A DNA stretch of 64,000 bases from Lishizhenia tianjinensis (GCF_900116425.1 NZ_FPAS01000001.1:434001-498000), one strand, 5' to 3'. Numbered from the stretch's first letter, positions 16,359-26,069 are shown. Notes: generated from the sequence alone by a model not told the origin. A program made the numbers and translations.

Positions 16359-18542
16359 ATGTCATCTATTAGAAAACAAGCTTATCAAGATGTTCTTCAC
16401 AGAACACCTAAGCACTCAGAACCAGTAACAAGAATCTCTGAGATTTTTGGTGAGAACGTATTCCACTTAGAGGTAATGCGTGAGTATTTACCAGAAGAAG
16501 CATACAAGTCTATCAAAGAAGCGATCAATACAGGAGCGCGTATAGACAGACGTATTGCAGACCAAGTTGCTTCAGCAATGAAAGACTGGGCAATTTCTAA
16601 AGGAGCTACACACTACACACACTGGTTCCAACCTTTAACAGGTGCTACAGCAGAGAAGCACGATGCTTTCTTTAAGCCTGTTGGTCCTGGTAGAGCAATT
16701 GAAAGATTTGACGGTGATTTATTGGTTCAGCAAGAGCCTGATGCATCATCTTTTCCGAACGGAGGTATTCGTAATACTTTCGAAGCAAGAGGTTACACAG
16801 CATGGGATCCTTCATCTCCAGCTTTCGTAATCGGGAGAACTTTATGTATTCCAACGATTTTTATTTCTTACACAGGTGAAGCGCTTGACTTTAAAATGCC
16901 TTTATTAAAAGCATTACACGAAGTTGATAAAGCAGCTGTTGACGTTTGTCAGTACTTTGATAAGAACGTAAATAAAGTAATCGCAACTTTAGGATGGGAG
17001 CAAGAATACTTCTTGATCGACAAAGCATTGTACAATGCACGTCCTGACTTGCAAATGACAGGTAGAGTATTGTTTGGACACTCTCCTGCTAAAGGTCAGC
17101 AATTAGATGACCACTACTTCGGTTCTATTCCAGAGAGAGCAGTTGCTTTCATGAGAGAATTCGAAAACGAAGCAATCCGTTTAGGTATTCCTGTAACTAC
17201 ACGTCACAACGAGGTAGCGCCAAACCAGTTTGAGTGTGCGCCTATCTTTGAAGAGTGTAACTTAGCAAACGACCACAACCAATTGTTGATGGACTTGTTA
17301 GAGAAGATTGCACGTAAGCACGACTTTAGAGTATTGTTACACGAGAAGCCATTCGCAGGATTGAACGGTTCTGGTAAGCACAACAACTGGTCACTTTCTA
17401 CAAACACAGGAGTGAACTTGTTAGCACCAGGTAAGAACCCTAAGAGCAACTTACAGTTCTTAACTTTCTTTGTGAACACGATTAAAGCAATTCACGATAA
17501 TGCTGATTTATTAAGAGCAGCTATCGCATCTGCATCTAACGATCACCGTTTAGGAGCAAACGAAGCGCCACCAGCAATTATCTCTGCTTTCATCGGGTCT
17601 CAGTTAACAAAGGCTTTGGATGATTTAGAAGAAAACGTTAAAGCTGGTAAGATGACACCAGAGGATAAAACGGAGTTGAAATTAAACATCGGAAAAATTC
17701 CTCAAATCTTATTAGATAACACAGATAGAAACAGAACTTCTCCTTTCGCATTTACTGGAAACAAATTCGAGTTTAGAGCGGTAGGTTCTATGGCAAACTG
17801 TTCTCAGTCTATGATCGTATTGAACACGATTATGGCTAACCAGTTGAGATTGTTCAAAGCTTCTGTAGATGCTAGAATCGAAGCTGGAGACAGCAAAGAC
17901 GAAGCAATCTTGAAAGAACTACAAGTGTTGATCAAGGAGTCTAAGAAAATCCGTTTCGAAGGTAATGGTTACGGTGACGAGTGGGTTGCTGAAGCTGAAC
18001 AAAGAGGATTATCTAACTTGAAAGATACACCAAGAGCATTAGCTGTATGGGAGCGTCCTGAGACGATCAAGTTGTTCGAAGACTTGAACATTTTCTCTGA
18101 GCGTGAAGTATTGGCGCGTCAAGAAATTGAATTCGAATCGTACATCATGCGTGTTCAAATCGAGGCGAGAATGATCAATGACTTGGCTCAAAACCACATC
18201 ATTCCTGCAGTAATCAACTACCAAAACAAGTTGATTAAAAATATTCAAGGATTAAACGATGTATTGGGTGCAGATGCTGCAGAGGCTTCTAAAGTTCAAT
18301 TGGGTATGGTAAAAGAAATTTCTATGCACTTGAACAAAATGAAAGCTTTATGTGATGAAATGTTAGAAGCTAGAAAAGTAGCCAACAACATAGCAAACAT
18401 CGGTGACAAAGCAACAGCTTACTGTGATACAGTGAAGGTATTCTTTGACCAAATTCGTTACCACGCTGACAAATTAGAAATGTTAGTTGACGATGAGTTA
18501 TGGCCTTTCCCAAAATTGAGAGAGATGTTGTTTACAAAATAG
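16359..18542 (+). CDS. glnN: Glutamine synthetase type III
   Basis: 727 residues, the size of GSIII and far longer than GSI or GSII. It makes glutamine from glutamate, ammonia and ATP. The N-terminal GSIII domain carries RIDRRIADQVASAMKDWA and THYTHWFQPLTG. The catalytic part contains LGWEQEYFLID, TRHNEVAPNQFE, EKPFAGLNGSGKHNNWS and NRTSPFAFTGNKFEFRAVGS. The start at 16359 is set by the promoter just upstream. Monocistronic, with terminators on both sides. Confidence 0.97.
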   Translation: MSSIRKQAYQDVLHRTPKHSEPVTRISEIFGENVFHLEVMREYLPEEAYKSIKEAINTGARIDRRIADQVASAMKDWAISKGATHYTHWFQPLTGATAEKHDAFFKPVGPGRAIERFDGDLLVQQEPDASSFPNGGIRNTFEARGYTAWDPSSPAFVIGRTLCIPTIFISYTGEALDFKMPLLKALHEVDKAAVDVCQYFDKNVNKVIATLGWEQEYFLIDKALYNARPDLQMTGRVLFGHSPAKGQQLDDHYFGSIPERAVAFMREFENEAIRLGIPVTTRHNEVAPNQFECAPIFEECNLANDHNQLLMDLLEKIARKHDFRVLLHEKPFAGLNGSGKHNNWSLSTNTGVNLLAPGKNPKSNLQFLTFFVNTIKAIHDNADLLRAAIASASNDHRLGANEAPPAIISAFIGSQLTKALDDLEENVKAGKMTPEDKTELKLNIGKIPQILLDNTDRNRTSPFAFTGNKFEFRAVGSMANCSQSMIVLNTIMANQLRLFKASVDARIEAGDSKDEAILKELQVLIKESKKIRFEGNGYGDEWVAEAEQRGLSNLKDTPRALAVWERPETIKLFEDLNIFSEREVLARQEIEFESYIMRVQIEARMINDLAQNHIIPAVINYQNKLIKNIQGLNDVLGADAAEASKVQLGMVKEISMHLNKMKALCDEMLEARKVANNIANIGDKATAYCDTVKVFFDQIRYHADKLEMLVDDELWPFPKLREMLFTK

Positions 18543-18567
18543 TAGACAAAAAATATAGATGATAAGG

Positions 18568-18597
18568 AGAGAGTGTTCGTAAGGGCACTCTCTTTTT
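18568..18597 (+). terminator. Rho-independent terminator of glnN
   Basis: Stem AGAGAGTG / CACTCTCT with a short loop, followed by TTTTTT, 25 nt after the glnN stop. Confidence 0.9.
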
Positions 18598-18601
18598 TGT
18601 T

Positions 18602-18625
18602 TAGATAGCTAGATGGCTAGAGAAG
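18602..18625. repeat. Short 8-bp-period TAGAnnnn tandem repeat
   Basis: Three consecutive 8-bp units, TAGATAGC, TAGATGGC and TAGAGAAG. The same period and core occur at 26070-26107. Confidence 0.45.
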
Positions 18626-18668
18626 GTGATTTAAAATTTATGTAAAATTTCGATTTGAGGGGTTGGTT

Positions 18669-18986
18669 TTAATATCCCATTGATTTTCTTCTCGTTTTGT
18701 GGTATTTGAATGAACTTAAATAAAGATGATATTTAAAACTAATGTTGTGTCCAGAATACTCCTCCAAACGGGGTTTTGAAATAGGGAGTTTATATCCGTA
18801 AAACAAACTCCAAGAACCATAATCGAAACCAAGCTTAGGGTTCAAGTCGAAGTGATTGTTTTCCTTATTTGAGTAAACTGTTCCTTCTAAACCAATAAAA
18901 GTAAAAAGGACACACAATGAAAATGAATTGAAAGTGTTTTGCTTTAGGCTAAATGGAGTATATCTATCATTGGAATAAAGAGTCAA
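18669..18986 (-). CDS. Small orphan reading frame, possibly the C-terminal remnant of a beta-barrel protein
   Basis: 105 codons starting at TTG; no ATG is available and a stop codon lies just upstream in frame. The segment LNPKLGFDYGSWSLFYGYKL and the following alternating aromatic residues look like the last strands of an outer-membrane barrel. It may be the tail of a decayed gene rather than an intact one. It opens the accessory stretch of 18.6-23.6 kb. Confidence 0.35.
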   Translation of the reverse strand: MTLYSNDRYTPFSLKQNTFNSFSLCVLFTFIGLEGTVYSNKENNHFDLNPKLGFDYGSWSLFYGYKLPISKPRLEEYSGHNISFKYHLYLSSFKYHKTRRKSMGY

Positions 18987-19010
18987 GCTGTCATCCTAAA
19001 ACCGAATAAG

Positions 19011-19433
19011 CTACCTTAATTTGTTTTTAAATTTTTCCGTAAAGAATAAGCTGATAAACAGTACGATACCAAGTTCGGTTGTAAAGAAATTAACTGATCT
19101 AACAAGTCTTGGTGTAATTATGTTCTCGAGGGTCATTGGAAGCATAGATTTAGGGTATAGTAGATAATCCTCTCCAGAACAAATGTAATAGTAAATGATT
19201 ATTAAGATTAAGGTTTTGAATAGCTTAGCTTTGTTTTCGAAGTGGTAGTACAAGATAGTTGTAAATGCACCTATTACCATATAGGTTAGGATGATAACTA
19301 ATTCATGAGTCCTGAATTGTCGTAAAAAAAATACAAGTATTAAAAAAATTAAAGCGCCTGTGAATGGAAATAAAACAAATAGAAGTTTGTTTACCCATTT
19401 TGTGTTGCTTATGTACTCTTTGAGATTTGTCAT
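19011..19433 (-). CDS. Hypothetical membrane protein
   Basis: 140 residues with four predicted membrane helices (about 15-35, 43-62, 70-87 and 110-130). No family recognised. It lies 18 nt downstream of the next membrane protein on the same strand, so the two may be co-transcribed. AT-rich and low in preferred codons compared with the core genes. Confidence 0.6.
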   Translation of the reverse strand: MTNLKEYISNTKWVNKLLFVLFPFTGALIFLILVFFLRQFRTHELVIILTYMVIGAFTTILYYHFENKAKLFKTLILIIIYYYICSGEDYLLYPKSMLPMTLENIITPRLVRSVNFFTTELGIVLFISLFFTEKFKNKLR

Positions 19434-19451
19434 TTTGATGATTTGTAAAGT

Positions 19452-19739
19452 TTAGACTAAGGGCCTTTTCATTTTAATAATGAAATATACTATACTTACT
19501 ACTATCCATATGAGAAAAGCATCAAAAATAAAATAATCCATCCTCCAACCACAATTAGGAGCGTCAGCACCTGAAAGCCAAAATTGATAATAGTACTTGT
19601 AAGGAAATCCGATATTAGTAACGGGTTTTGTTAAGGGATTTCCAGCGGAAAGTAGTAGAGAATAAATTACCGAAAAGAATGAAAGTATACAGAATACTAT
19701 CATTGAATAAAAGCTTGATGTTAGCAGTTTCTTGATCAT
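19452..19739 (-). CDS. Hypothetical small membrane protein
   Basis: 95 residues with a hydrophobic segment at about 7-29 and another at 69-88 and a short polar loop containing CGWRMDYF. Function unknown. It sits between a lipoprotein gene (38 nt upstream) and another membrane protein in the same direction. Confidence 0.55.
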   Translation of the reverse strand: MIKKLLTSSFYSMIVFCILSFFSVIYSLLLSAGNPLTKPVTNIGFPYKYYYQFWLSGADAPNCGWRMDYFIFDAFLIWIVVSIVYFIIKMKRPLV

Positions 19740-19777
19740 TTTAGATAAAAAGAGTGTTATTTTTTCCTTTTGTTAAT

Positions 19778-20428
19778 TCAGTCTGCATTAATACTATTCG
19801 CATAATCAAAGCCTTCTAGATAGTCAATTTTGATTTGATTTTTTACGTTTATTACTTTGAAAGTGTAACTCCAATTGTTTGTGTTTAATTCTTTCCAGGT
19901 CCATTTAAATTCACCTTCTTTTTCATTGATTACTTCCACCTTTATGCTGTTCCAACCGTAGTTGTCCTGACACAAGCACCAAGGATTTAAATCACTCGAA
20001 AAATAGAAGGGAGGAAGTTCACCCGGATACCATATAGGATACTCACCATTATTCAGTTTTTTGCTTATCGTTCGAATAATATTTTCGTAATTGTCTATAA
20101 AGTTTTGCGTAAAATATCGACTTGAATTTAGAAGTTCCAAGTTTCTTTCGAGTTGTAGTGTATCGATACTATTAAATACAGAATCATTTTGATTGAAAGT
20201 AAGAAGGTGAAAAGATTGAACAGAATCGCTCCACTGAAGCACGTTTACCATAAGCTCACGAGCTCTCTCTATTTTATCTATGTTGGTTATAGGCTGCAGG
20301 GTATCAACTTTTTCAATGCTTGTTTCAATACCTGCTTCAATTTCAATAGATTGATTTTCGTTAACATTATTTCTGCAACTATTCAAGATGATAACAAATA
20401 AGAGAGAAGTGATAATCGTGTTTTTCAT
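19778..20428 (-). CDS. Hypothetical lipoprotein
   Basis: 216 residues. The signal peptide ends in a lipobox (IILNSC, lipidated Cys18), so the mature protein is anchored to a membrane by lipid. The rest is soluble with a Trp-rich centre (WYPGELPPFYFSSDLNPWC). No family recognised. Confidence 0.65.
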   Translation of the reverse strand: MKNTIITSLLFVIILNSCRNNVNENQSIEIEAGIETSIEKVDTLQPITNIDKIERARELMVNVLQWSDSVQSFHLLTFNQNDSVFNSIDTLQLERNLELLNSSRYFTQNFIDNYENIIRTISKKLNNGEYPIWYPGELPPFYFSSDLNPWCLCQDNYGWNSIKVEVINEKEGEFKWTWKELNTNNWSYTFKVINVKNQIKIDYLEGFDYANSINAD

Positions 20429-20520
20429 TGGTGATGTCTTGTAATAGTGTTGAATTTTAAAATGTGTAAATCGACAAGGTTGTTTTTTTAAAGTAGGTTT
20501 AAATCTAATTATTTCATTCT

Positions 20521-20985
20521 TTAAATCGGATAAATCAATAGTCGAGTTTTCAATCTATTCACATTGACTATTGCAATTTCTTTTTGATACAAAACAGTTG
20601 CGCCTTTTTCCTCAAAGGAAGCCGAAACAAGTTGAACAAAACTAGATCCATTTTTTAGTTTAAATAAAAAGGTCTGTATATAATTCCCTGTTGGTATTTC
20701 TCCCAAATCGTCGTGTGCATAGGTAATTCCACTGAGTTTAGAAATTTTGTTCAACTGATCTTTGGCTATACACTTTTTAATTTTGTTGAGGTATTTCTCG
20801 TCTGCTGAACACCAACCTATTCTATATATGTACTCGATATCCGATTTATTTAGCTTTGGATTGAGTTGGAGGAGTTCACTTGTTGTAAATTTTCGCGTAC
20901 TTAGGTGGGATGTATATTTTTCTCCCAAAACTTTTTTCCGTTTTGAGTGCGTGAAAAATGTGTCAAGCCAATCAATGAATGTCAT
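20521..20985 (-). CDS. Hypothetical cytosolic protein
   Basis: 154 residues without a signal peptide or membrane helix. Beginning MTFIDWLDTFFTHSKRKK, it is rich in Lys/Ser, with a predicted mixed alpha/beta fold. No family recognised. It lies 92 nt upstream of the lipoprotein gene. Confidence 0.55.
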   Translation of the reverse strand: MTFIDWLDTFFTHSKRKKVLGEKYTSHLSTRKFTTSELLQLNPKLNKSDIEYIYRIGWCSADEKYLNKIKKCIAKDQLNKISKLSGITYAHDDLGEIPTGNYIQTFLFKLKNGSSFVQLVSASFEEKGATVLYQKEIAIVNVNRLKTRLLIYPI

Positions 20986-21038
20986 GTGGTTAAATATGAA
21001 TTATTTACTTTTTAGAATCAAGATAGAGATTTTTGGTT

Positions 21039-22172
21039 TTACAAATTCTCCCTAACAAACGCATTCAAATCTTCCTTTTGAATGCCTAGAACCTTTTCTA
21101 GTGCGCTGTAAAATTCTGCTTTACTATTTCCAAAGGAGAGAACTTCTTTTACCTTTTGAGCACCGCCTTTTTCGTAGGCCAATTCAATAAAATATCCACC
21201 AAGTACATATTTGTAACCTGTGAATTCATCCATGTTGAGGAGTTCTGGTGCTTGATTTAGATCGAAATCAGGGTGTTCTAGTAAATAATTTTTGAGCCTT
21301 TCTTTGTGCCAATTTAAATCTTGACCTGTACTTCCTCCAAAGTAGGTGCAAAATCCTTCTATGAACCAAGGATGAGCCTCGGGGTATTCTGGATTTAAAA
21401 AGAGGTGTATGAGTTCATGAGGGAAATATTCACCACCTCCGTAAGTATATGCGATATTGTTTGTTGTATCTGCCTTTCCGAATGGACGCTCATGACCTAT
21501 ATTTTCAAAGTGAAAATCAAAGCCTTTCATTTCATAATAGTTGCTTCTATTCGTTGTAAAGAAATAACGATAATCTTCAAGCATGAAACCAAAGTCTTTT
21601 GCAATTTGCTTGATTTCCTTGTTTTGCTTTTTCGCCAAAGATGTATTGAATTTATAATTGTTTGGATAGATATAGGTGATATTGCCCACTCTTGTTTCTG
21701 TCATATGTAAGCGCTGGTTAATGGGGAAAGGGTTGTAGAGTTTTAATTTATTGGTAACACTTTCAGTTTTGGCATAAACATGAAAAATGAAAGGTGTAAC
21801 ACTCATGCTGTCATTGTAAGCAAAACCAAATTTAGAAGTGATTTTATATAGGGAGTCCTGTTGCGTTATGCTAAGAACAGTAAGTCCATATTGTAGGGTT
21901 TGAATTTTATCACCCATTTCAAAATAGTCCAAGTCTTGCAGCTGAAAATAAGTGCTATCACTAAATTGTTCAACTTCTTGTTGGTTCCAGTAAACAGCAC
22001 CCGATCTTTCGTCTTCGGAATGTAAAAAGTCCAACCATAATTTAAGTGGCTCCCTCAATTTGAACAGTTCTACATTTTGCTGTAAACATAGATCAACATA
22101 GATATTTTGAGCGGAAACATGGTTAGAGAATAAAATGATGTAAGTGGTGATGATAAGTGTGATTCGGGTCAT
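21039..22172 (-). CDS. Secreted gluzincin-like metallopeptidase domain protein
   Basis: 377 residues with a signal peptide at 1-22 (ending HVSAQ). In the second half, EYFPHELIHLF contains HExxH zinc-binding geometry, followed after about 20 residues by WFIEGFCTYFGG, which supplies the third glutamate of the MA-clan gluzincins (M1/M61-like). A role as an exported peptidase is therefore likely, but the substrate and the N-terminal domain are unknown. Its ATG overlaps the stop of the upstream membrane protein (ATGA), so three genes from 23580 to 21039 form one translationally coupled operon. Confidence 0.75.
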   Translation of the reverse strand: MTRITLIITTYIILFSNHVSAQNIYVDLCLQQNVELFKLREPLKLWLDFLHSEDERSGAVYWNQQEVEQFSDSTYFQLQDLDYFEMGDKIQTLQYGLTVLSITQQDSLYKITSKFGFAYNDSMSVTPFIFHVYAKTESVTNKLKLYNPFPINQRLHMTETRVGNITYIYPNNYKFNTSLAKKQNKEIKQIAKDFGFMLEDYRYFFTTNRSNYYEMKGFDFHFENIGHERPFGKADTTNNIAYTYGGGEYFPHELIHLFLNPEYPEAHPWFIEGFCTYFGGSTGQDLNWHKERLKNYLLEHPDFDLNQAPELLNMDEFTGYKYVLGGYFIELAYEKGGAQKVKEVLSFGNSKAEFYSALEKVLGIQKEDLNAFVRENL

Positions 22173-22558
22173 TGTATTGATGTGTTTTGCTTTAAAAATA
22201 ATAAACCAAAGGGCACAAAAACAATCGCAAGTAAGATAATTAAGTTTCTTTTTTCATGTGAAAATGAAAAGCGAGGAATGCTTACTTTGAATAAGAGTAT
22301 AAGTATCCATGCTGTAAGGACTAGAGGAGATATCAACAGTAGGTAGATGAACCAACGAAGAAAGGGTTCTATAGTAATACGAAAAAGTCCTAAGCTGGCT
22401 AGAAGGGGAAGTAAACATGTTAATACAAGCGAAAGAATTAGAAAGGGTCTTAGTCTCACAATGTTTCGCGAAGCTCTTTGATCACCTTTAATATTTAAGG
22501 CCCATATGACAGTAGAAAGGCATTGTAAGAAAAGATATACATCTAGATAAGGAATCAT
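22169..22558 (-). CDS. Hypothetical membrane protein
   Basis: 129 residues with three to four membrane helices (about 2-18, 35-55, 68-90 and 102-122) and a basic inter-helix loop. Function unknown. It overlaps both neighbours by 4 bp (ATGA), which ties it to the gluzincin-like gene and the PH-like membrane protein. Confidence 0.65.
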   Translation of the reverse strand: MIPYLDVYLFLQCLSTVIWALNIKGDQRASRNIVRLRPFLILSLVLTCLLPLLASLGLFRITIEPFLRWFIYLLLISPLVLTAWILILLFKVSIPRFSFSHEKRNLIILLAIVFVPFGLLFLKQNTSIQ

Positions 22559-23580
22559 GATTGTTTCTGTTCTAGGGCTTTATGAATAAGCTGTACAAAT
22601 TCCTCTTTTTGGTCAACATGTAAAGCGAGGGTCTTATATTTTCGTTGTGTACCATAAAGTCCAAACATCGTTTCTGGCTCCTTTAGTTTTAGTATAAGGT
22701 TGTGACTTTCCAACTCACCCAATAGCGACAATTTTTGTGCTTCATCCCCGATTTCTATATCTTTTGATGAAACTTCTATACTCTCGATGTTAGCTAGGTT
22801 TAAGGTAGTTTCCTTCATTATTCCATATCTAAGGTAAAGCGTATTGTTTTTGAGGTAAATGGGTCTTTTAAACATAGCTTTTACAAAACCGAAAATCTGT
22901 ATTCCGGAATAGACACTTAGCAAAGTTAATATCCAAGCGGCCGTTGTACTCCATTTAGAAAGAAGCACGTGAAGTGTAATGGTTTCCAATGCAACAATAA
23001 AAAGCAATGCAAAATAAAGTGTAACAGCACCATTATCTTTATGGTAGGTGAATTCGTTTTCTTTTAACTTTCTTTTTCTCCAATAAATAAATCCATAAAA
23101 GAGAACAGCTATTTCAGTTACAACGGGGTTTACTACTCTTCGCGGAAGTATTTCTGAGCAAGTTAGTTTTAGAGCATCGTAAAAATCAATGGATTCATGT
23201 TTCTTATGCTGGAAACTTTTCACAGCCTTACGGGTCTTGTAGATGAAAAAAGTCAAAACAAATATTTCTACCACGGGCAGTACCCATGATTTGAAAAGGT
23301 TTAAGTAATGCTGATTTTCGACAGGAATAATAAGGGAACAAACTACAATTCCAAGGATAAAAATTGGGACTACAGTAGTGTTGGGTATACTGGTTTTACG
23401 TATGAAGAGAAAATACAATATGGGACCAACGATCAACAAGTCAAAGGTTATACCCATGGCTAAACTATCAGCGTGACTTTGAAAGATATGGGATTGCGCT
23501 AGAAACACCGAAAACCCAATGATCAGAAGGGGGAGACCAAAGATTAATAGTTTTTTTTGTAGTTTGATCGTGGAATGCAT
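22555..23580 (-). CDS. Hypothetical polytopic membrane protein with a C-terminal PH-like domain
   Basis: 341 residues. Seven or so membrane helices are followed by a soluble tail (about 245-341) with the strand pattern of bacterial PH-like domains: PIYLKNNTLYLRYG, LANIESIEVSS, HNLILKLKEP. First gene of the three-gene operon that ends in the secreted peptidase. Function unknown. Confidence 0.65.
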   Translation of the reverse strand: MHSTIKLQKKLLIFGLPLLIIGFSVFLAQSHIFQSHADSLAMGITFDLLIVGPILYFLFIRKTSIPNTTVVPIFILGIVVCSLIIPVENQHYLNLFKSWVLPVVEIFVLTFFIYKTRKAVKSFQHKKHESIDFYDALKLTCSEILPRRVVNPVVTEIAVLFYGFIYWRKRKLKENEFTYHKDNGAVTLYFALLFIVALETITLHVLLSKWSTTAAWILTLLSVYSGIQIFGFVKAMFKRPIYLKNNTLYLRYGIMKETTLNLANIESIEVSSKDIEIGDEAQKLSLLGELESHNLILKLKEPETMFGLYGTQRKYKTLALHVDQKEEFVQLIHKALEQKQS

Positions 23581-23826
23581 AGCTTACGTTTAAAACTTAT
23601 AAATGACGTCTAATGAATAAGGAAACACCTTGGTTTCGAGTATAAATGTAATTCCCCCGAAACCGGTGTTAAGGTAATGATTGTTGGCCGAAATTCAAAA
23701 CAGAGTTGAGAGCTTTTAAGAAGCTTAAATTCCCGAAAACACATAGTATAAATTTGACCAAGTCTAAGTATGCATTATTCCTTGAAAGGTACTTTAAGCT
23801 CCGCCAACATTTACTAGAAAAATGTA

Positions 23827-24648
23827 CTAATTCTGGATAATTAGCTGCTTTGTAATTTCTTGTTCATCAGAGAGAAGCTTGATAAAATAGAGGCCAGCTT
23901 CCAACTGCGAAACATCAATAGATTTTTGATCTACTTCAATTTCTTGAACCAAACTTCCACAGTTATCATAGATAGATATTGATATCATTTCATTGTATAA
24001 GTCGGTTGGAATATCTATATGGACCAAATTTGTAGCAGGATTAGGGTGTACTTTGATCTGTTCATTTTTTATATTTTCACCTATAGAAGCAGTGCTTAAA
24101 GAAGTAACAAATAGATTATCAAACTTAACATCCAGCCAGTTGTTGGTGGTGTAATATTTGAGAGCTAAATAAGAATTACCAGGATGTGTACCTACGGGAA
24201 TCATCAAATGCTCATACCATGTATTGTCTGGAGTGTAGGTCGAATCTGAAAAATTATAAAGAACGGTTTTCGTTGCTAAATCGGGATCTGCTGAACCATT
24301 TAGCAAATATAAAACTATGGAATCCCCTGTCATTGGTGTACCGAATCCGCTGAAGTTATGCCACAAGGTATCTATCCAACCGCCAGCACTGAAGTCAAAT
24401 ACCGGAGAAATGAACCAATTGTCTGTCGGTACTGTTCCACCAACAGGGTAATAATGTGCTAAACAAGAATCCGGACTCACAGATGTAGAAGCATCTTTGT
24501 CCCATTGGTAAAGGCCGATATCACCTTTTTGAATTTGTGTCCATCCTGCATTTTCAGCAGCATTATCCCATCCTGTATAGTAAACATTTTGAGCCTTTGC
24601 TGCAAGAATTGAAACTAGAATTGAAATTGCGAGTAAAATTGATTTCAT
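23827..24648 (-). CDS. T9SS-exported protein with choice-of-anchor-J-like domain
   Basis: 273 residues. Signal peptide at 1-19 (SILAAKAQ). The mature part resembles cleaved-adhesin/choice-of-anchor J jelly-roll domains: WFISPVFDFSAGGW, HPGNSYLALKYYT, DVKFDNLFV. Residues 205-273 form a type A sorting domain of the type IX secretion system: VHPNPATNLVHIDI, then a Tyr/Phe-Ile-Lys strand and a C-terminal KQLIIQN. It should be exported to the cell surface or released. The target it binds is unknown. Confidence 0.88.
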   Translation of the reverse strand: MKSILLAISILVSILAAKAQNVYYTGWDNAAENAGWTQIQKGDIGLYQWDKDASTSVSPDSCLAHYYPVGGTVPTDNWFISPVFDFSAGGWIDTLWHNFSGFGTPMTGDSIVLYLLNGSADPDLATKTVLYNFSDSTYTPDNTWYEHLMIPVGTHPGNSYLALKYYTTNNWLDVKFDNLFVTSLSTASIGENIKNEQIKVHPNPATNLVHIDIPTDLYNEMISISIYDNCGSLVQEIEVDQKSIDVSQLEAGLYFIKLLSDEQEITKQLIIQN

Positions 24649-24965
24649 TATAAGCTTTTCTTTTTATAATGAAGCTCAACGAATAAGGGTTGCAAGTGAA
24701 TTTAAAGATTTAAGCCGAAAGGTTTATTTTGGGTTTAGAAAATTTAAGGAAATGTTGAGATATCTTTTTCAACTGTTCTTCAAGTTATTACTTCAAATAA
24801 CTTTCAAATCCTTCAAATCCTTCAAATCCTTCAAATCCTTCAAATCCTTCAAATCCTTCAAATCTTTCAAATCCGTCAAATCTCTCAAATTTTCAAATCA
24901 TTACTCAGTTTAAGATTAACTCAAAAAAAAGAGCAGGTATTCATTTACCCACTCCTTCAATTCAT
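24649..24965. repeat. Intergenic region with a 9-bp tandem array at 24803-24900
   Basis: No gene is seen. Six perfect copies of TTCAAATCC (24803-24856) are followed by five degenerate copies (TTCAAATCT, TTCAAATCC, GTCAAATCT, CTCAAATTT, TTCAAATCA) to about 24900. The decay runs in one direction, towards the pirin gene. The array lies between the pirin gene and the T9SS cargo gene, both on the minus strand. Confidence 0.9.
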
Positions 24966-25985
24966 TTATCTCACCACTTCGGTACCATCTGCGAACTTGG
25001 CAAATCTACCTTTGTCTTTGTCCCAAACTTGCTCGCGCATGGGCCAGGGCCAGCCTCCAAATTCTGTACGTTGGTAGAGCGACATCGTCTCATGCAATTC
25101 TGCTTGCGTATTGGCAACAAATGGTCCGTACTGTACCACAGGTTCACCTATAGGTTTACCTTGAAGTAGGAGTAGAGAAGTTTCTTTATCTCCATTTACA
25201 ATAGTTGTTGGTGTACTTGGGTTTAATACGATTCTAGTGTTATTCTTAATGTTTTGTCCATCTATGCTTAGTGCATCCCCTTCGTGGAAGTAAACATTTC
25301 TATTTACAGCTGTTTGTGCTGCAGGTAAGGTGAAAGTTGCACCAGCATCTAATTTAAGTGTCAAAATCACAACTTCGTTTGCTGGGTCAGCGGCCCAAGA
25401 ATTTGGGTTGGGATCCAAGGCTTTGGTTCCGTTTAAAGTACCTGCAATTACATTTACTTTGGTTAGCTTTCCATTGTCGTCTTTCGACTCAACTACTGGA
25501 ATATCTTCACTCCAAAGCATTTTATAGTGAGCATCTACCTTTTTACTTTTACTCGGTAAATTCAACCAAATTTGAAAGAGTTCAAAAGGGTTGTCTTTGT
25601 CTGTATGCAAGAGCGGGAACATCTCCGAGTGTTGTACACCATTTCCGGCTGTCAACCATTGAACGTCTCCATTCATAAATCTTCCGGCACCACCTAAAGA
25701 ATCGGAGTGATCAACAGCGCCTTCAACGGCTATAGTTACGGTTTCAAAACCACTATGAGGGTGGTAAGGGAAACCGGGCACATCACTTCCGTGATACATT
25801 CTAAAATCAAGTCTTGGATCAAAATCACTCCCCATGCTATGTCCTTTTAACTGATCTGGGTTTATACCCAGATTTTCATTTCCTTTCGGGTAATGGTCTT
25901 TGTGGTAAGCACAAAACATAAAAGGGTCTTCTGTTCTAAAAGGTGAGCTCAAGGGCTCTGTGCGAAGTATAGATGTTGTATTCAT
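24966..25985 (-). CDS. Pirin family protein
   Basis: 339 residues with two cupin domains. The metal site follows the pirin pattern: HPHSGFETVTIAVEG (His residues) and NGVQHSEMFP with Gln/His/Glu. The end FGGWPWPMREQVWDKDKGRF matches the conserved pirin C-terminus. Some pirins are quercetin-oxidising or act in redox sensing; the role here is not known. The ATG at 25985 (MNTTSIL) was preferred to the upstream ATG at 26036 because the extra 17 residues are unlike the family, but either is possible. Confidence 0.88.
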   Translation of the reverse strand: MNTTSILRTEPLSSPFRTEDPFMFCAYHKDHYPKGNENLGINPDQLKGHSMGSDFDPRLDFRMYHGSDVPGFPYHPHSGFETVTIAVEGAVDHSDSLGGAGRFMNGDVQWLTAGNGVQHSEMFPLLHTDKDNPFELFQIWLNLPSKSKKVDAHYKMLWSEDIPVVESKDDNGKLTKVNVIAGTLNGTKALDPNPNSWAADPANEVVILTLKLDAGATFTLPAAQTAVNRNVYFHEGDALSIDGQNIKNNTRIVLNPSTPTTIVNGDKETSLLLLQGKPIGEPVVQYGPFVANTQAELHETMSLYQRTEFGGWPWPMREQVWDKDKGRFAKFADGTEVVR

Positions 25986-26069
25986 GTATTCTGTAATTAA
26001 TTGTATTGACTTTTGGATAGGTATTCTTCCATCCATTGATAGACCAAAGTATAGAATATTTGGGTATGC

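Noticed and set aside
18600-23600. Integrated element or prophage
   Set aside because: No integrase, transposase, phage gene or flanking direct repeat was found; the stretch only has many unassigned genes.
24803-24900. CRISPR-like array
   Set aside because: The unit is 9 bp in direct tandem without spacers, so it is a simple tandem repeat.
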